From the NCBI GenBank assembly GCA_910577075.1, contig CAJTKV010000007.1, positions 1 through 47,906 on the forward strand: 47,906 nucleotides of DNA, read 5' to 3'. Shown here in pieces: positions 16,092 to 24,052 of the stretch. Every line of letters starts with the position of its first letter. Positions within the stretch are counted from its first letter, which is position 1. Source of the stretch: an uncultured Bacilli bacterium (lineage in GTDB: Bacteria > Bacillota_I > Bacilli_A > RF39 > UBA660). The translations under genes were made by a program, and so were the position numbers. The notes beneath the pieces are model-generated. The model saw only the letters and a program-made list of their open reading frames with translations, did not search any database and was not told the origin of the DNA.

Positions 16092-16844
16092 ATGCTCAAA
16101 AAAAGAATTGCAAAAGATACTAATAAAATAAGTCGAGAATATCTTTTAGAATACTTAAAGCGTCATAAAAATATCTTTAGTAAATATATCTATGAATATT
16201 TAGAATGTTTAATTAACCTAGATATAACAATCTTAAAAAATAATTTCATTTCCGAGGAAGAAATGCAATATCTAATGCAACTTGGTTTGGTTCAAACAAT
16301 TGCTAAATATAATATATATGAAAGTGCCTATAAAATATTTCAAGAAGGGGCTAGTACTCACGAAATAGTTCTTAGTCCAAGAGACGAAAAAAGAGAATAT
16401 CTAAAAGTATTGGGTGTTGACTCACAAGATGTCTTTATTATCTTTGACTATAAAGCTTTAGATGATGCCATTAATATAAATCTCTACCATCTCTTAGAAT
16501 CGCATCCTCGCCGTCAAAAAGAGATAGATCATTTAGTTAATTGTATAGATGAATTATATAACAATCAAACGAGCGACTTTTATACTCCTGGCGAAAAAAC
16601 TCTGCAAGAGCGAATTAGAGAATATCAAGATATGCGTCACAATTTATTGAATAGGGAAAAAATATCAAGTCCTAAATTTGCAACCTTGGATTATTTCAAT
16701 AATCAAATATTATCAAGCTATGGTTTTGCATCTAGTAAAATTCCTCAAAATGTCATCACTGAGAAAACAGATGATAATATGGAAGAGAGATTAGTAAAAA
16801 AATATCCCAATATAACATTAACACAAAATATAAAATATTATTAA
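16092..16844 (+). CDS. Lineage-specific soluble protein, function unknown
   Basis: 250 residues, mostly helical and charged, with no signal peptide or membrane segment. Visible blocks are a helical N-terminus (LLEYLKRHKNIFSKYIYEYL), a central VFIIFDYKALDDA strand, and a basic-aromatic C-terminal part. I recognise no motif. SD GAAGGAGG lies close before the ATG, and it has its own promoter and terminator, so it is monocistronic. It belongs with the other unrecognised soluble proteins of this window in general character, but I see no sequence homology to them. Confidence 0.65.
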   Translation: MLKKRIAKDTNKISREYLLEYLKRHKNIFSKYIYEYLECLINLDITILKNNFISEEEMQYLMQLGLVQTIAKYNIYESAYKIFQEGASTHEIVLSPRDEKREYLKVLGVDSQDVFIIFDYKALDDAININLYHLLESHPRRQKEIDHLVNCIDELYNNQTSDFYTPGEKTLQERIREYQDMRHNLLNREKISSPKFATLDYFNNQILSSYGFASSKIPQNVITEKTDDNMEERLVKKYPNITLTQNIKYY

Positions 16845-16871
16845 AATGTATCTAAATACATTTTTTTATTT
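16843..16871 (+). terminator. Terminator overlapping stop codon
   Basis: 9-bp stem AAAATGTAT (16843-16851) and ATACATTTT (16856-16864), CTAA loop, then TTTATTTT. Confidence 0.85.
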
Positions 16872-16936
16872 TCTCTAGTTTATAAGTAAATAACAAAATG
16901 TTTTTTTTGAATAACAATATAGTAGGAGGTGAAAAA

Positions 16937-17758
16937 ATGCAAAAGGGAATTGATGTTTCAGCATATCAGGGGAAAATTGATTGGACGCGCATTAAACCAT
17001 ATATTGATTTTGCCATTATAAGATGTGGTTGGGGAAATGATTCTGAAGCGCAAGATGATATTTATTATGAGCGCAACTCCAAAGCCTGTGAAGATTTAGG
17101 TATTCCTTATGGAGTTTACTTATTTAGCTATGCAACAACCTTAGATGAAGCCCGAAGTGAAGTTTTACACACCTTAAGACTTATCAGAAATAAAAAATTA
17201 GAATATCCGGTATTTTTAGATGTCGAAGAAAAACGTCAGATGTCCTTGCCTAAAGAAACTCTAACTGAAATAGTAAAATACTATTGTGAAGAAATGGAAC
17301 GCCATGGCTATTATGTTGGTATATATGCCAGTCTTGATCGCTTTAAAAGCAATTTAGACTCTCGCGATTTAGACCGCTTTGACAAATGGGTAGCAGAATG
17401 GAATAATCGCTTTACTTATGAAGGTAAAGCGGGAATGTGGCAACAGACATCTTATGAAGAATTGCCAGGCATAAGGGGGAGAGTAGATGGTGATATTGCT
17501 TTTTATGATTATCCTAAAATAATAAGAGATGCCAATCTTAATCACTTAGGTGATGAAAAATATAAATTTAAAGTAGGAGATAAAGTCTATGTTTCGGGAA
17601 ATGTCTACGAGAATAATGATATGTCTAATGTTATCACCACTCTCTGTGATCAAGAATATGTCATTGAAAGAATAATTCCAAATACTTTGGCACCATATCA
17701 AATTGCTTTGGGATTTGTTTCTGAATCATCGTTATATCAAAAAGTTTTAAACGACTAA
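16937..17758 (+). CDS. GH25 family lysozyme (muramidase)
   Basis: GH25 enzymes cleave the MurNAc-GlcNAc bond of peptidoglycan. The catalytic-domain landmarks are GIDVSAYQGKIDW at residues 4-16, FAIIRCGWG, the D-V-E motif in YPVFLDVEE near 100, VGIYAS, and WVAEWN...GMWQQTS. A C-terminal segment of about 65 residues (FKVGDKVYVSGNVY) resembles a bacterial SH3-like wall-binding module. The start is ATG 16937 with a perfect AGGAGGTG. An in-frame upstream ATG at 16898 lacks an SD. No signal peptide is present, which is unusual for an intact wall hydrolase outside a phage lysis cassette. Confidence 0.9.
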   Translation: MQKGIDVSAYQGKIDWTRIKPYIDFAIIRCGWGNDSEAQDDIYYERNSKACEDLGIPYGVYLFSYATTLDEARSEVLHTLRLIRNKKLEYPVFLDVEEKRQMSLPKETLTEIVKYYCEEMERHGYYVGIYASLDRFKSNLDSRDLDRFDKWVAEWNNRFTYEGKAGMWQQTSYEELPGIRGRVDGDIAFYDYPKIIRDANLNHLGDEKYKFKVGDKVYVSGNVYENNDMSNVITTLCDQEYVIERIIPNTLAPYQIALGFVSESSLYQKVLND

Positions 17759-17784
17759 TTTTCACTAATTTTTCATTTATAATA

Positions 17785-17793
17785 TGCTATAAT
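17785..17793 (+). promoter_or_regulatory. Extended -10 promoter of the DUF362/ASCH unit
   Basis: TGC followed by TATAAT, 28 nt before ATG 17822. Confidence 0.6.
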
Positions 17794-17821
17794 AAAACTA
17801 TATACTGAAAGGATTGAAACA

Positions 17822-18712
17822 ATGGAAAAAGCAAAAGTTTATTTTACTAAAGAGATAACTCCTGAAAGAGTTGTAAAAATGTATGAAGTTTTAGGAATAA
17901 CGCTTCCTGGTAATGTAGCTGTTAAAGTCCATTCCGGAGAAAAGGGTAATCAAAATTTCTTACATCCTGAATTTATGCGACCAATGATTGAACATGTTAA
18001 AGGAACAGTCGTCGAGTGCAACACAGCCTATCCCGGAGCAAGAAATGATACAGAACATCACAAAGCCTTGATGGAAGAACATGGCTGGAGTAAATATTTT
18101 CCAGTTGATATAATGGATAGTGAAGGACCTGATTTAGAACTAGAAATACCTAATGGCGAAGTTATCAAGAAGAATTATGTAGGAAAGAATATTAAGAACT
18201 ATGATTCTTTGCTTGTCTTATCGCATTTTAAGGGACATCCAGCTGGCGGCTTTGGTGGGGCTTTAAAACAGTTATCAATTGGCTGTGCCTCGACAGCTGG
18301 TAAAGTCTATATTCATACCGCTGGACAGACTAATGATCAATCTAAATTTTGGGATTTCTTTGCTGACCAAGAAGTTTTTACTGCTGCTATGGCCGAAGCA
18401 GCCTCAACGGTTATGGAATTATTCAAGGATTCTTCTGCCTATATCAATGTGATGTGTAACTTATCCGTCGACTGTGATTGCTGTGAGACAGCCGAAGATC
18501 CATGCATGGCGGATATTGGCATCCTTTCTTCCCTTGATCCTATGGCCCTAGATCAAGCTTGTGTCGATTTAGTTTATTCGTCTAAAGATCCAGGGCGTGA
18601 TCACTTAGTTGAAAGAATTGAAAGTCAAAACGGAATTCATATTTTAGAAGTCGCCGAAAAGATTGGCGTTGGTTCTCGTGAATATGAACTAATAGATATC
18701 GATGATGTATAG
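17822..18712 (+). CDS. DUF362 family protein
   Basis: 296 residues of the DUF362 type, a family often fused to or associated with ferredoxin-like Fe-S domains; its reaction is not settled. Family signatures seen are VAVKVHSGEKGN near residue 38, ECNTAYPGARNDTEHH, LLVLSHFKGHPAGGFGGALKQLSIGCAS near 140-165, and a final LDPMALDQACVDL block. There is no appended 4Fe-4S domain, but a local cysteine cluster (CDCCETAEDPC, about residues 219-229) could bind metal. The gene overlaps the downstream ASCH-like gene by about 8-11 nt. SD AAAGGA lies upstream. Confidence 0.82.
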   Translation: MEKAKVYFTKEITPERVVKMYEVLGITLPGNVAVKVHSGEKGNQNFLHPEFMRPMIEHVKGTVVECNTAYPGARNDTEHHKALMEEHGWSKYFPVDIMDSEGPDLELEIPNGEVIKKNYVGKNIKNYDSLLVLSHFKGHPAGGFGGALKQLSIGCASTAGKVYIHTAGQTNDQSKFWDFFADQEVFTAAMAEAASTVMELFKDSSAYINVMCNLSVDCDCCETAEDPCMADIGILSSLDPMALDQACVDLVYSSKDPGRDHLVERIESQNGIHILEVAEKIGVGSREYELIDIDDV

Positions 18713-19157
18713 TGAAATAGCAGATAATCTAGCCAAGCAATTGCCTAAAAGTGAATTTCAAAAGTTACAAAATAAGACTTGGCATTTGGGAATATTCACT
18801 GAACCTTGTTTGAGTTATATGATGGATCACAAGAAAACTATTGAATCGCGTTTTAGTAAAAATAAAATATCTCCATATAATAGAATAACCAAAGATGATA
18901 TCGTTATAATAAAAAAATCGGGTGGGGAAGTTTTAGGTTATTTTACTATCAAAAAGATAACATTCTATGATTTAACTATAACCAATATTTTATCAATTAA
19001 GGATAAATACGAAAAAGAATTATGTGTTGCAGAAGAATTTTGGGGTCAAAAGAAAAATAGCCAATACGCGACACTAATAGAGATTGATTCAATAGTTAAA
19101 TTAGAACCATTTAAAATTAATAAAAAGGGTATGCAAACGTGGATAATATTAAATTAA
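18705..19157 (+). CDS. ASCH/PUA-like domain protein
   Basis: About 150 residues. The central part shows the ASCH layout: a WHLGIFTEPCLSYMMDHKK strand-helix, the TIESRF signature with paired glutamate and arginine, then a DIVIIKK strand and a VLGYFTIKKI strand. ASCH domains share the PUA-like RNA-binding fold; some members process or recognise RNA or modified nucleosides. Tandem ATGs at 18702 and 18705 lie inside the end of the DUF362 gene with no clear SD, so translation is probably coupled. The exact start is uncertain by one codon. Substrate is unknown. Confidence 0.65.
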   Translation: MYSEIADNLAKQLPKSEFQKLQNKTWHLGIFTEPCLSYMMDHKKTIESRFSKNKISPYNRITKDDIVIIKKSGGEVLGYFTIKKITFYDLTITNILSIKDKYEKELCVAEEFWGQKKNSQYATLIEIDSIVKLEPFKINKKGMQTWIILN

Positions 19158-19178
19158 TATGTACAATTGGCACTTGTG

Positions 19179-19187
19179 TGATATAAT
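19179..19187 (+). promoter_or_regulatory. Extended -10 promoter of the thioredoxin-like gene
   Basis: TGA followed by TATAAT, 24 nt before ATG 19212. Confidence 0.6.
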
Positions 19188-19211
19188 TAATTACGTAAGG
19201 AGCATAGATTT

Positions 19212-19814
19212 ATGAAAAAGAAAAATATAATTATTTGTTTACTATTGGTTTTATGTGTATTACCATTACCCGTATTTGCCGCCAAAAAGAAGACTACAAC
19301 AACGACAACGACAGCAGACGTTAGCAAAATGGTAAAAGTCTATTTATTCGAAAAAGAAGGATGTTCTTACTGTGAACTTCAAAAAGAATATTTACAAGGA
19401 TTAGATTCTTATAATAAGAAATTTACTTTAATTATTAAAGAGTTATATGATGGAAATTGGAATCCCTCAAAGGATTATGAACTAGGTGCTAAAGTTGCCA
19501 ATACCTTTGCTACTGCTGGTTTCGAAACCGATGTCAGTGGAACACCATTAGTTATTGTAAGTGATATTTATGGAGCTAACGTTTATAATGATAAGCTAGA
19601 AGAAACAATCAATAAGGCTTATGAAGAGGGCGATAAAGATGCTGTCTCATGTATCGAAAATGGTGGAAAGAATTCCGAATGTGTCAGAGGAGCTAAAGAT
19701 GAAACAGACCATGATATGGCTGGATTATTAATCTTCTTAATAGCAATAGGAATTGTCGTTGCCATTATTGTTACTAGTCGTGTAAACAAAAATACAGAAT
19801 ACTATCAAGAGTAA
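19212..19814 (+). CDS. Membrane-anchored thioredoxin-fold protein
   Basis: 200 residues. A signal or anchor segment (5-24) ends at VFA-AKK. A lysine/threonine linker with a run of seven threonines follows, then a thioredoxin-like domain with the redox motif C-S-Y-C in EKEGCSYCELQKEYL near residue 52 and a cis-proline-type SGTPLVIVSD near 115. A second helix (about 172-190) anchors the C-terminus. It should act outside the membrane in thiol-disulfide exchange. A disulfide-type pair of cysteines (SCIENGGKNSEC, about 149-160) lies before the last helix. No DsbD/CcdA-like partner is adjacent. Confidence 0.78.
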   Translation: MKKKNIIICLLLVLCVLPLPVFAAKKKTTTTTTTADVSKMVKVYLFEKEGCSYCELQKEYLQGLDSYNKKFTLIIKELYDGNWNPSKDYELGAKVANTFATAGFETDVSGTPLVIVSDIYGANVYNDKLEETINKAYEEGDKDAVSCIENGGKNSECVRGAKDETDHDMAGLLIFLIAIGIVVAIIVTSRVNKNTEYYQE

Positions 19815-19831
19815 TTTATTTACTCTTTTTT
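19807..19831 (+). terminator. Terminator overlapping stop codon
   Basis: 8-bp stem AAGAGTAA (19807-19814) and TTACTCTT (19820-19827) followed by a T-run. Confidence 0.82.
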
Positions 19832-19832
19832 C

Positions 19833-19861
19833 TTGCTTATTTATTAGTTTAAATATATAAT
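19833..19861 (+). promoter_or_regulatory. Promoter of the YfbR-like HD gene
   Basis: TTGCTT (19833-19838), 17-nt spacer, TATAAT (19856-19861), directly behind the previous terminator. Confidence 0.6.
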
Positions 19862-19883
19862 ACAAACTAAAAAGGAGTCGCCT

Positions 19884-20813
19884 ATGGAAGAAAAGAAAAT
19901 ATTAGATTTTTATGAAGCTTTTGCCAAACTTATACAGCCAAGTGTTTGTGATAAATTATTTGGCGAATTAGTAAATGCTATGATATGTGGTCATGAACTT
20001 GAAAGCAGTGGAGAGTGTTCTAAAGAATTATACGAATATATGTTGACATTTGAAATACTAGCAATATCCAACCAACGTCCGGAATATCGCGATGAATTGA
20101 CTGTTTATCCTTTTTCTATCATAGATGAAGAATATTATAAAGGAGTTTTAAAAAGTTATACAATTGATGATATAATTAATTATCGCAGGACGTTATTTTT
20201 AAATAAACTTGCTATTGACATAGAACATAACCCTAATGGTTATTTATATTTGCTTTTAAAAAACTTTTATCCCAGTTACATAGAAGTATTTAACAATTGG
20301 ATAAAAGTCAAAGAGATTTTGCGTCAGGGATGGATTAATCGTCAAGTTGACCCATTGAATATTGAAAGCGATGCCATGCATTCTATTCAAATGTTTGCCC
20401 TTGCAAGTGTCTGTATGCATGTCTATCATCTTGATTATTTAGATAAGCAAAAAGTCTATGAGATGATTATTATTCACGAAATTGCCGAATCGCTTATAGG
20501 AGATATTGTTGAAGGAACAGACGAACATTTAACGAAAAGTGAACGCGAAAGATTGGCAGTTTATAATATTTTTGATAGTTTTAAAAATAAAGAGTACTTT
20601 ATTAATCTTTGGGAAGAATTTGAATATCGCAAGAGTGAAGAGGCAAAATTTGTCTACGAATTAGATAAACTTGATCCTGTTTTAAAAGCCAGATACTTAG
20701 ATAAAACGCTAAATCGCGAAGATTTATTTGATGACTTTTATGATTATGAAGATAATCGTGGAACATTTATAGATACTCCTTTCCAACGTCTTTTCTATTC
20801 TAATATGTCGTAA
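19884..20813 (+). CDS. YfbR/HDDC2-like HD-domain protein
   Basis: 309 residues. The C-terminal half is an HD domain resembling YfbR/HDDC2 5'-nucleotidases: H166 in the DAMHSIQMFALAS helix, the doublet H198-E199 in IIIHEIAESLIGDI, and D261 in YELDKLDPVLKARY. The usual HD doublet is H-E here, a conservative but uncommon change. The N-terminal 140 residues are helical and not recognised. The likely role is dephosphorylation of (deoxy)nucleoside monophosphates, by family. SD AAAAAGGAG precedes the ATG. It is monocistronic between two promoters. Confidence 0.75.
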   Translation: MEEKKILDFYEAFAKLIQPSVCDKLFGELVNAMICGHELESSGECSKELYEYMLTFEILAISNQRPEYRDELTVYPFSIIDEEYYKGVLKSYTIDDIINYRRTLFLNKLAIDIEHNPNGYLYLLLKNFYPSYIEVFNNWIKVKEILRQGWINRQVDPLNIESDAMHSIQMFALASVCMHVYHLDYLDKQKVYEMIIIHEIAESLIGDIVEGTDEHLTKSERERLAVYNIFDSFKNKEYFINLWEEFEYRKSEEAKFVYELDKLDPVLKARYLDKTLNREDLFDDFYDYEDNRGTFIDTPFQRLFYSNMS

Positions 20814-20843
20814 GATAAATTTATCTAATCCATGATTTAGATG

Positions 20844-20852
20844 TGGTATAAT
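20844..20852 (+). promoter_or_regulatory. Extended -10 promoter of the M16 peptidase pair
   Basis: TGG followed by TATAAT, 22 nt before ATG 20875. An imperfect inverted repeat ATCTAA...TTAGAT (20823-20842) lies immediately upstream. Confidence 0.6.
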
Positions 20853-20874
20853 TAATAATATAAGAGAGGTAAAT

Positions 20875-22125
20875 ATGAAAGAAGTAAAGTTAACAACTAA
20901 ACCAATAATGCTTGAAGATAAAAACATCAAGACCATTGATATAAGTTTAATATATCCCTTTATATTTAAAAATGAAGATGAGTTTAATTATGAAATAATG
21001 GTTAATATTCTAAATAATCATTCACATTATTATCCCAATGAAAAATCTTTTTCCGTGGAAGTAAGTAAGAGGTTAATTCTCCATTATCGTGCTTCTTTGC
21101 GATCATTAGGAGAAAATGGCTTTATTCGTTTTGACTTATCAATACCTCAAAAGGACATAATTCCCGAATATGATATCGAAGAAGCCATAAAGTTCTTTCA
21201 AGAGACTATATTTAATCCCTTAGCAAGCAATGAATCATTTGATGAAAATATCTTTGAAAGAGAAAGAGATTATATCTATAATCGCATTACCGATTCTAAT
21301 AATAATAGCATATATGCTCAATCGTTTAATCGCTTTATTAAAATAATCGATCCTCAAGAAGAAGTGTTTTTAAATATTGAAACGGATTTGAAAAATTTAA
21401 AAAATGCCAATGCCAAGAGAAGTTATGAAATTTATAATGCCATAATTAGGCAAAACGATCCTTTAATATATGTTTTTGGCAATTATGAAAAAAAGGAGAT
21501 TTTATCGCTCCTAGAAAAGTATTTTCCAAGTAAAAATACTGAGATATCATTTGCATTAAAATACGACCATATTCTTCATACTCAACCACATGAATATGTT
21601 GAAGAAACTTCAAAGTTTAACCAGACATCTTTATTTATGTTATACGATTTTAAAGATATTAAACCAGAGGAGAAAGAATATCTATCCTTAATTGGCAATA
21701 TATTAGGCGGAGCTGAAAATGATTTAATATTTAAGCAACTAAGAATTAATAACAATCTTGTCTATTCTTCCAATGTTGCAAAGTATAATTATAATGGATT
21801 ACTTCTCATTGAAACTCATTTAAATTATGCCAATAAAGACCGTGCCATTGAATTAGTTAAGGAAACTCTAGCAACATTAAAAGATCGAAAATTCTTAAAA
21901 AATTGTCTAGAAAAATTACTAAAAGGTCTAGAAGTAGACATGTTAAGAGAAAGTGATTCAAAATATGGCGTATTAATTTCGAAGATTAATACGGATTTAA
22001 AATTTCGAAAACTTACCGATATATATGACAGTTATAAAGATATGAATATTGATGATATAATTGCCTTCATCGAGCGAATGAATTTAAATACTATATATGT
22101 GTTAAGGGGTGAAAACCATGATTAA
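20875..22125 (+). CDS. M16 family protein, non-catalytic YmfF-like subunit
   Basis: 416 residues in the two-lobe M16 (insulinase/pitrilysin) layout. It lacks the inverted zinc motif HxxEH in the first lobe, where it reads SVEVSKRLILHYRASL. The second lobe (LSLIGNILGGAENDLIFKQLRINNNLVYSS) is typical of the family. In Bacillus the equivalent YmfF pairs with YmfH. The next gene is the catalytic partner and overlaps this one by 8 nt, so a heterodimer is likely. SD GAGAGG lies upstream. Cytoplasmic, with no signal peptide. Confidence 0.85.
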   Translation: MKEVKLTTKPIMLEDKNIKTIDISLIYPFIFKNEDEFNYEIMVNILNNHSHYYPNEKSFSVEVSKRLILHYRASLRSLGENGFIRFDLSIPQKDIIPEYDIEEAIKFFQETIFNPLASNESFDENIFERERDYIYNRITDSNNNSIYAQSFNRFIKIIDPQEEVFLNIETDLKNLKNANAKRSYEIYNAIIRQNDPLIYVFGNYEKKEILSLLEKYFPSKNTEISFALKYDHILHTQPHEYVEETSKFNQTSLFMLYDFKDIKPEEKEYLSLIGNILGGAENDLIFKQLRINNNLVYSSNVAKYNYNGLLLIETHLNYANKDRAIELVKETLATLKDRKFLKNCLEKLLKGLEVDMLRESDSKYGVLISKINTDLKFRKLTDIYDSYKDMNIDDIIAFIERMNLNTIYVLRGENHD

Positions 22126-23362
22126 AACGGATTATTTTACCTTAGAAAATGGCTTAAAAATAGTCATGTGTCAGGATAATGCACGTAAGTCAGCTTGCTT
22201 TGAAATTCTTACCCACTTTGGCGGGGACACTGAAGGGTTTATTATCAATAATAAGAAACATATTATAACTAAAGGTCTTGCTCATCTTATGGAGCATGCT
22301 TTAATTGACAAGGGACCATATGGCAATGCCTTAGAATACTTCCAATCAAGATATGCCTCCTTTAATGGCTACACGACCGGTATTCGTACAGGTTTTTATG
22401 TCAATGATATTCTCGATATTGAAAAGAGTATGGTAGCATTAATGCAAACGGTTAATAAAATCCATTTTACTAGTGATGATCTAGAAAATATAAAAAAACC
22501 CGTACTCGAAGAAATAAGGAGAGCTCATGATAATCGCTTCCGTAATGTTCGCGAAGCCAATAATGAATGTTTTTATCACTATGAAAAGCCGGTTGATAAC
22601 TTAGGTACGGTTGAAGAAGTTGAGAGTATTACTTTTGATGAAATAAAACTATGTCACGATGTTTTCTATCAGCCTCATAATCAGATAATATGTATCTCTG
22701 GAAAATTCGATATGGAAAAAGTTAAAGACATAATTTTAAATACCTATAAAGAATTAGATATTAAAACTTTAGAATATACCTTAATAACTCACGATGAACC
22801 AGCAACAGTTGCTAAAAAGGGCAAAGTTATTATTGATTCTGAAAATGAAGAATACACCAACATTCGCTATAAGATAAAAGATGCACCATTTACTCCATAT
22901 GAACTAGTTAAGTTATCATTCTATCTTGAATTTTTCATCAATCATAATTTTAAAGATGGAACGGATATCTATAATTATATGGTTGATAATAAATATATGG
23001 TCTATAGTATTGATTGCTCATGTAGTTTTAATGAGAACTTAGCATCAATTTCAATTGGAGCATTTACTTCCCATGTTGATGAATTTATCTCCCGCGTCCA
23101 AGATATTATCACCAAGAAGCCGATAAATGAAGAAGAGTTTAAAATTTGGAAAAACAATGTTATTATATCCATCATTTTAAGAGAGGAACATCCAGGGAAA
23201 ATGTTATCTCCCTTCTTAGATAATATTTTAACTTTCCACTATGAACATTCTGATACTGTAGAAGATATCAATAGTTTAAACATCGAAGAATTAAAAGAAT
23301 ATCTAAATAGAATTGACTTCAGTGAATATTGCATCATCTCGCGTCTTAAAGAAGAAATATAA
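22118..23362 (+). CDS. M16 zinc metallopeptidase, YmfH-like
   Basis: 414 residues with the inverted zinc-binding motif H-L-M-E-H in KGLAHLMEHALID (about residue 60). A distal glutamate lies in the following helix, in the NVREANNECFYHYEKP region. This is the catalytic member of the pair. The start is ATG 22118, with AGGGGTG 6 nt upstream; the in-frame GTG at 22109 lies inside that SD. The overlap with the upstream gene is ATGATTAA. In Bacillus the ymfF-ymfH pair lies near sporulation and competence genes; here it is next to a WYL regulator. Confidence 0.88.
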   Translation: MIKTDYFTLENGLKIVMCQDNARKSACFEILTHFGGDTEGFIINNKKHIITKGLAHLMEHALIDKGPYGNALEYFQSRYASFNGYTTGIRTGFYVNDILDIEKSMVALMQTVNKIHFTSDDLENIKKPVLEEIRRAHDNRFRNVREANNECFYHYEKPVDNLGTVEEVESITFDEIKLCHDVFYQPHNQIICISGKFDMEKVKDIILNTYKELDIKTLEYTLITHDEPATVAKKGKVIIDSENEEYTNIRYKIKDAPFTPYELVKLSFYLEFFINHNFKDGTDIYNYMVDNKYMVYSIDCSCSFNENLASISIGAFTSHVDEFISRVQDIITKKPINEEEFKIWKNNVIISIILREEHPGKMLSPFLDNILTFHYEHSDTVEDINSLNIEELKEYLNRIDFSEYCIISRLKEEI

Positions 23363-23386
23363 AGAGTATGCTTTATATTTTTTTTA

Positions 23387-23395
23387 TGGTAAAAT
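23387..23395 (+). promoter_or_regulatory. Extended -10 promoter of the WYL regulator
   Basis: TGG followed by TAAAAT, 19 nt before ATG 23415. Confidence 0.55.
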
Positions 23396-23414
23396 TTAAC
23401 TAAGAGGTGAATAT

Positions 23415-23999
23415 ATGAGTAAAGTAAGCAATGCCATTTTATTATTAGAACTTTTAAGTACTGGTAAAAAGTATAGTATTAAAGAATTATCCGATATCTT
23501 AGAAGTAACACCTCGCATGATTCGTTCCTATAAAGAAGATTTAGAAAAAGCCGGCATTTATATCGATACCATAAGGGGACCATATGGGGGATATGTCTTA
23601 AATCAAAGTATCAGAATTCCTTCTCGCAAATTCCAAAAAAGTGATTATGAATTTCTCGATAGCTTAAATGTCTTAGATGATAAAAAGGAAAAATTAAGGG
23701 AATTAAGTGATAAAATACGCGGAATATATTTTGGCTCAAAAGATGAAATTCATGAGTTGGATAGCATTACTAAACCCATTTATAATACGATTGTCAAAGC
23801 TATGAAAAATCATAACAAGTTGAAAATAAATTACTATTCTTATAATAAAGGCAATAATGATCGAATAATTCATCCTTTAGATTTATTCCTAACTACTAGT
23901 GGATGGGGCTTAGCTGCCTACTGTGAAGTAAAAAAAGACTTGAGACATTTTGAACTTAAACGTATCAACCAAATAGAAATTTTAGAAGAAAAATTTTAA
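23415..23999 (+). CDS. WYL-domain transcriptional regulator (HTH_11 + WYL)
   Basis: 194 residues. The N-terminal winged helix (KYSIKELSDILEVTPRMIRSYKEDLEKAGI) carries the GPYGGYVL wing. The C-terminal region contains a compact WYL ligand-binding domain: KLKINYYSYN, HPLDLFLTTSGWGLAAYC, and LRHFELKRI. It is short for the family and lacks the C-terminal WCX extension. WYL regulators bind nucleic acid or nucleotide ligands and control defence or metabolic genes. The most obvious candidate targets are the SIS/PfkB genes downstream, which start 53 nt later behind a dyad. SD AGAGGTGA. Confidence 0.85.
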   Translation: MSKVSNAILLLELLSTGKKYSIKELSDILEVTPRMIRSYKEDLEKAGIYIDTIRGPYGGYVLNQSIRIPSRKFQKSDYEFLDSLNVLDDKKEKLRELSDKIRGIYFGSKDEIHELDSITKPIYNTIVKAMKNHNKLKINYYSYNKGNNDRIIHPLDLFLTTSGWGLAAYCEVKKDLRHFELKRINQIEILEEKF

Positions 24000-24014
24000 T
24001 GTGTCGATATATTT

Positions 24015-24044
24015 CCTCATCTTAACCTATAATTGATGATGAGG
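24015..24044. promoter_or_regulatory. Dyad spanning the -10 and SD of the SIS gene
   Basis: Arms CCTCATC (24015-24021) and GATGAGG (24038-24044) flank TATAAT (24028-24033). The right arm contains the GAGG of the SD. It could be an operator over the promoter, or in a read-through transcript a hairpin that hides the SD. Confidence 0.5.
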
Positions 24045-24052
24045 TGAAGCAC

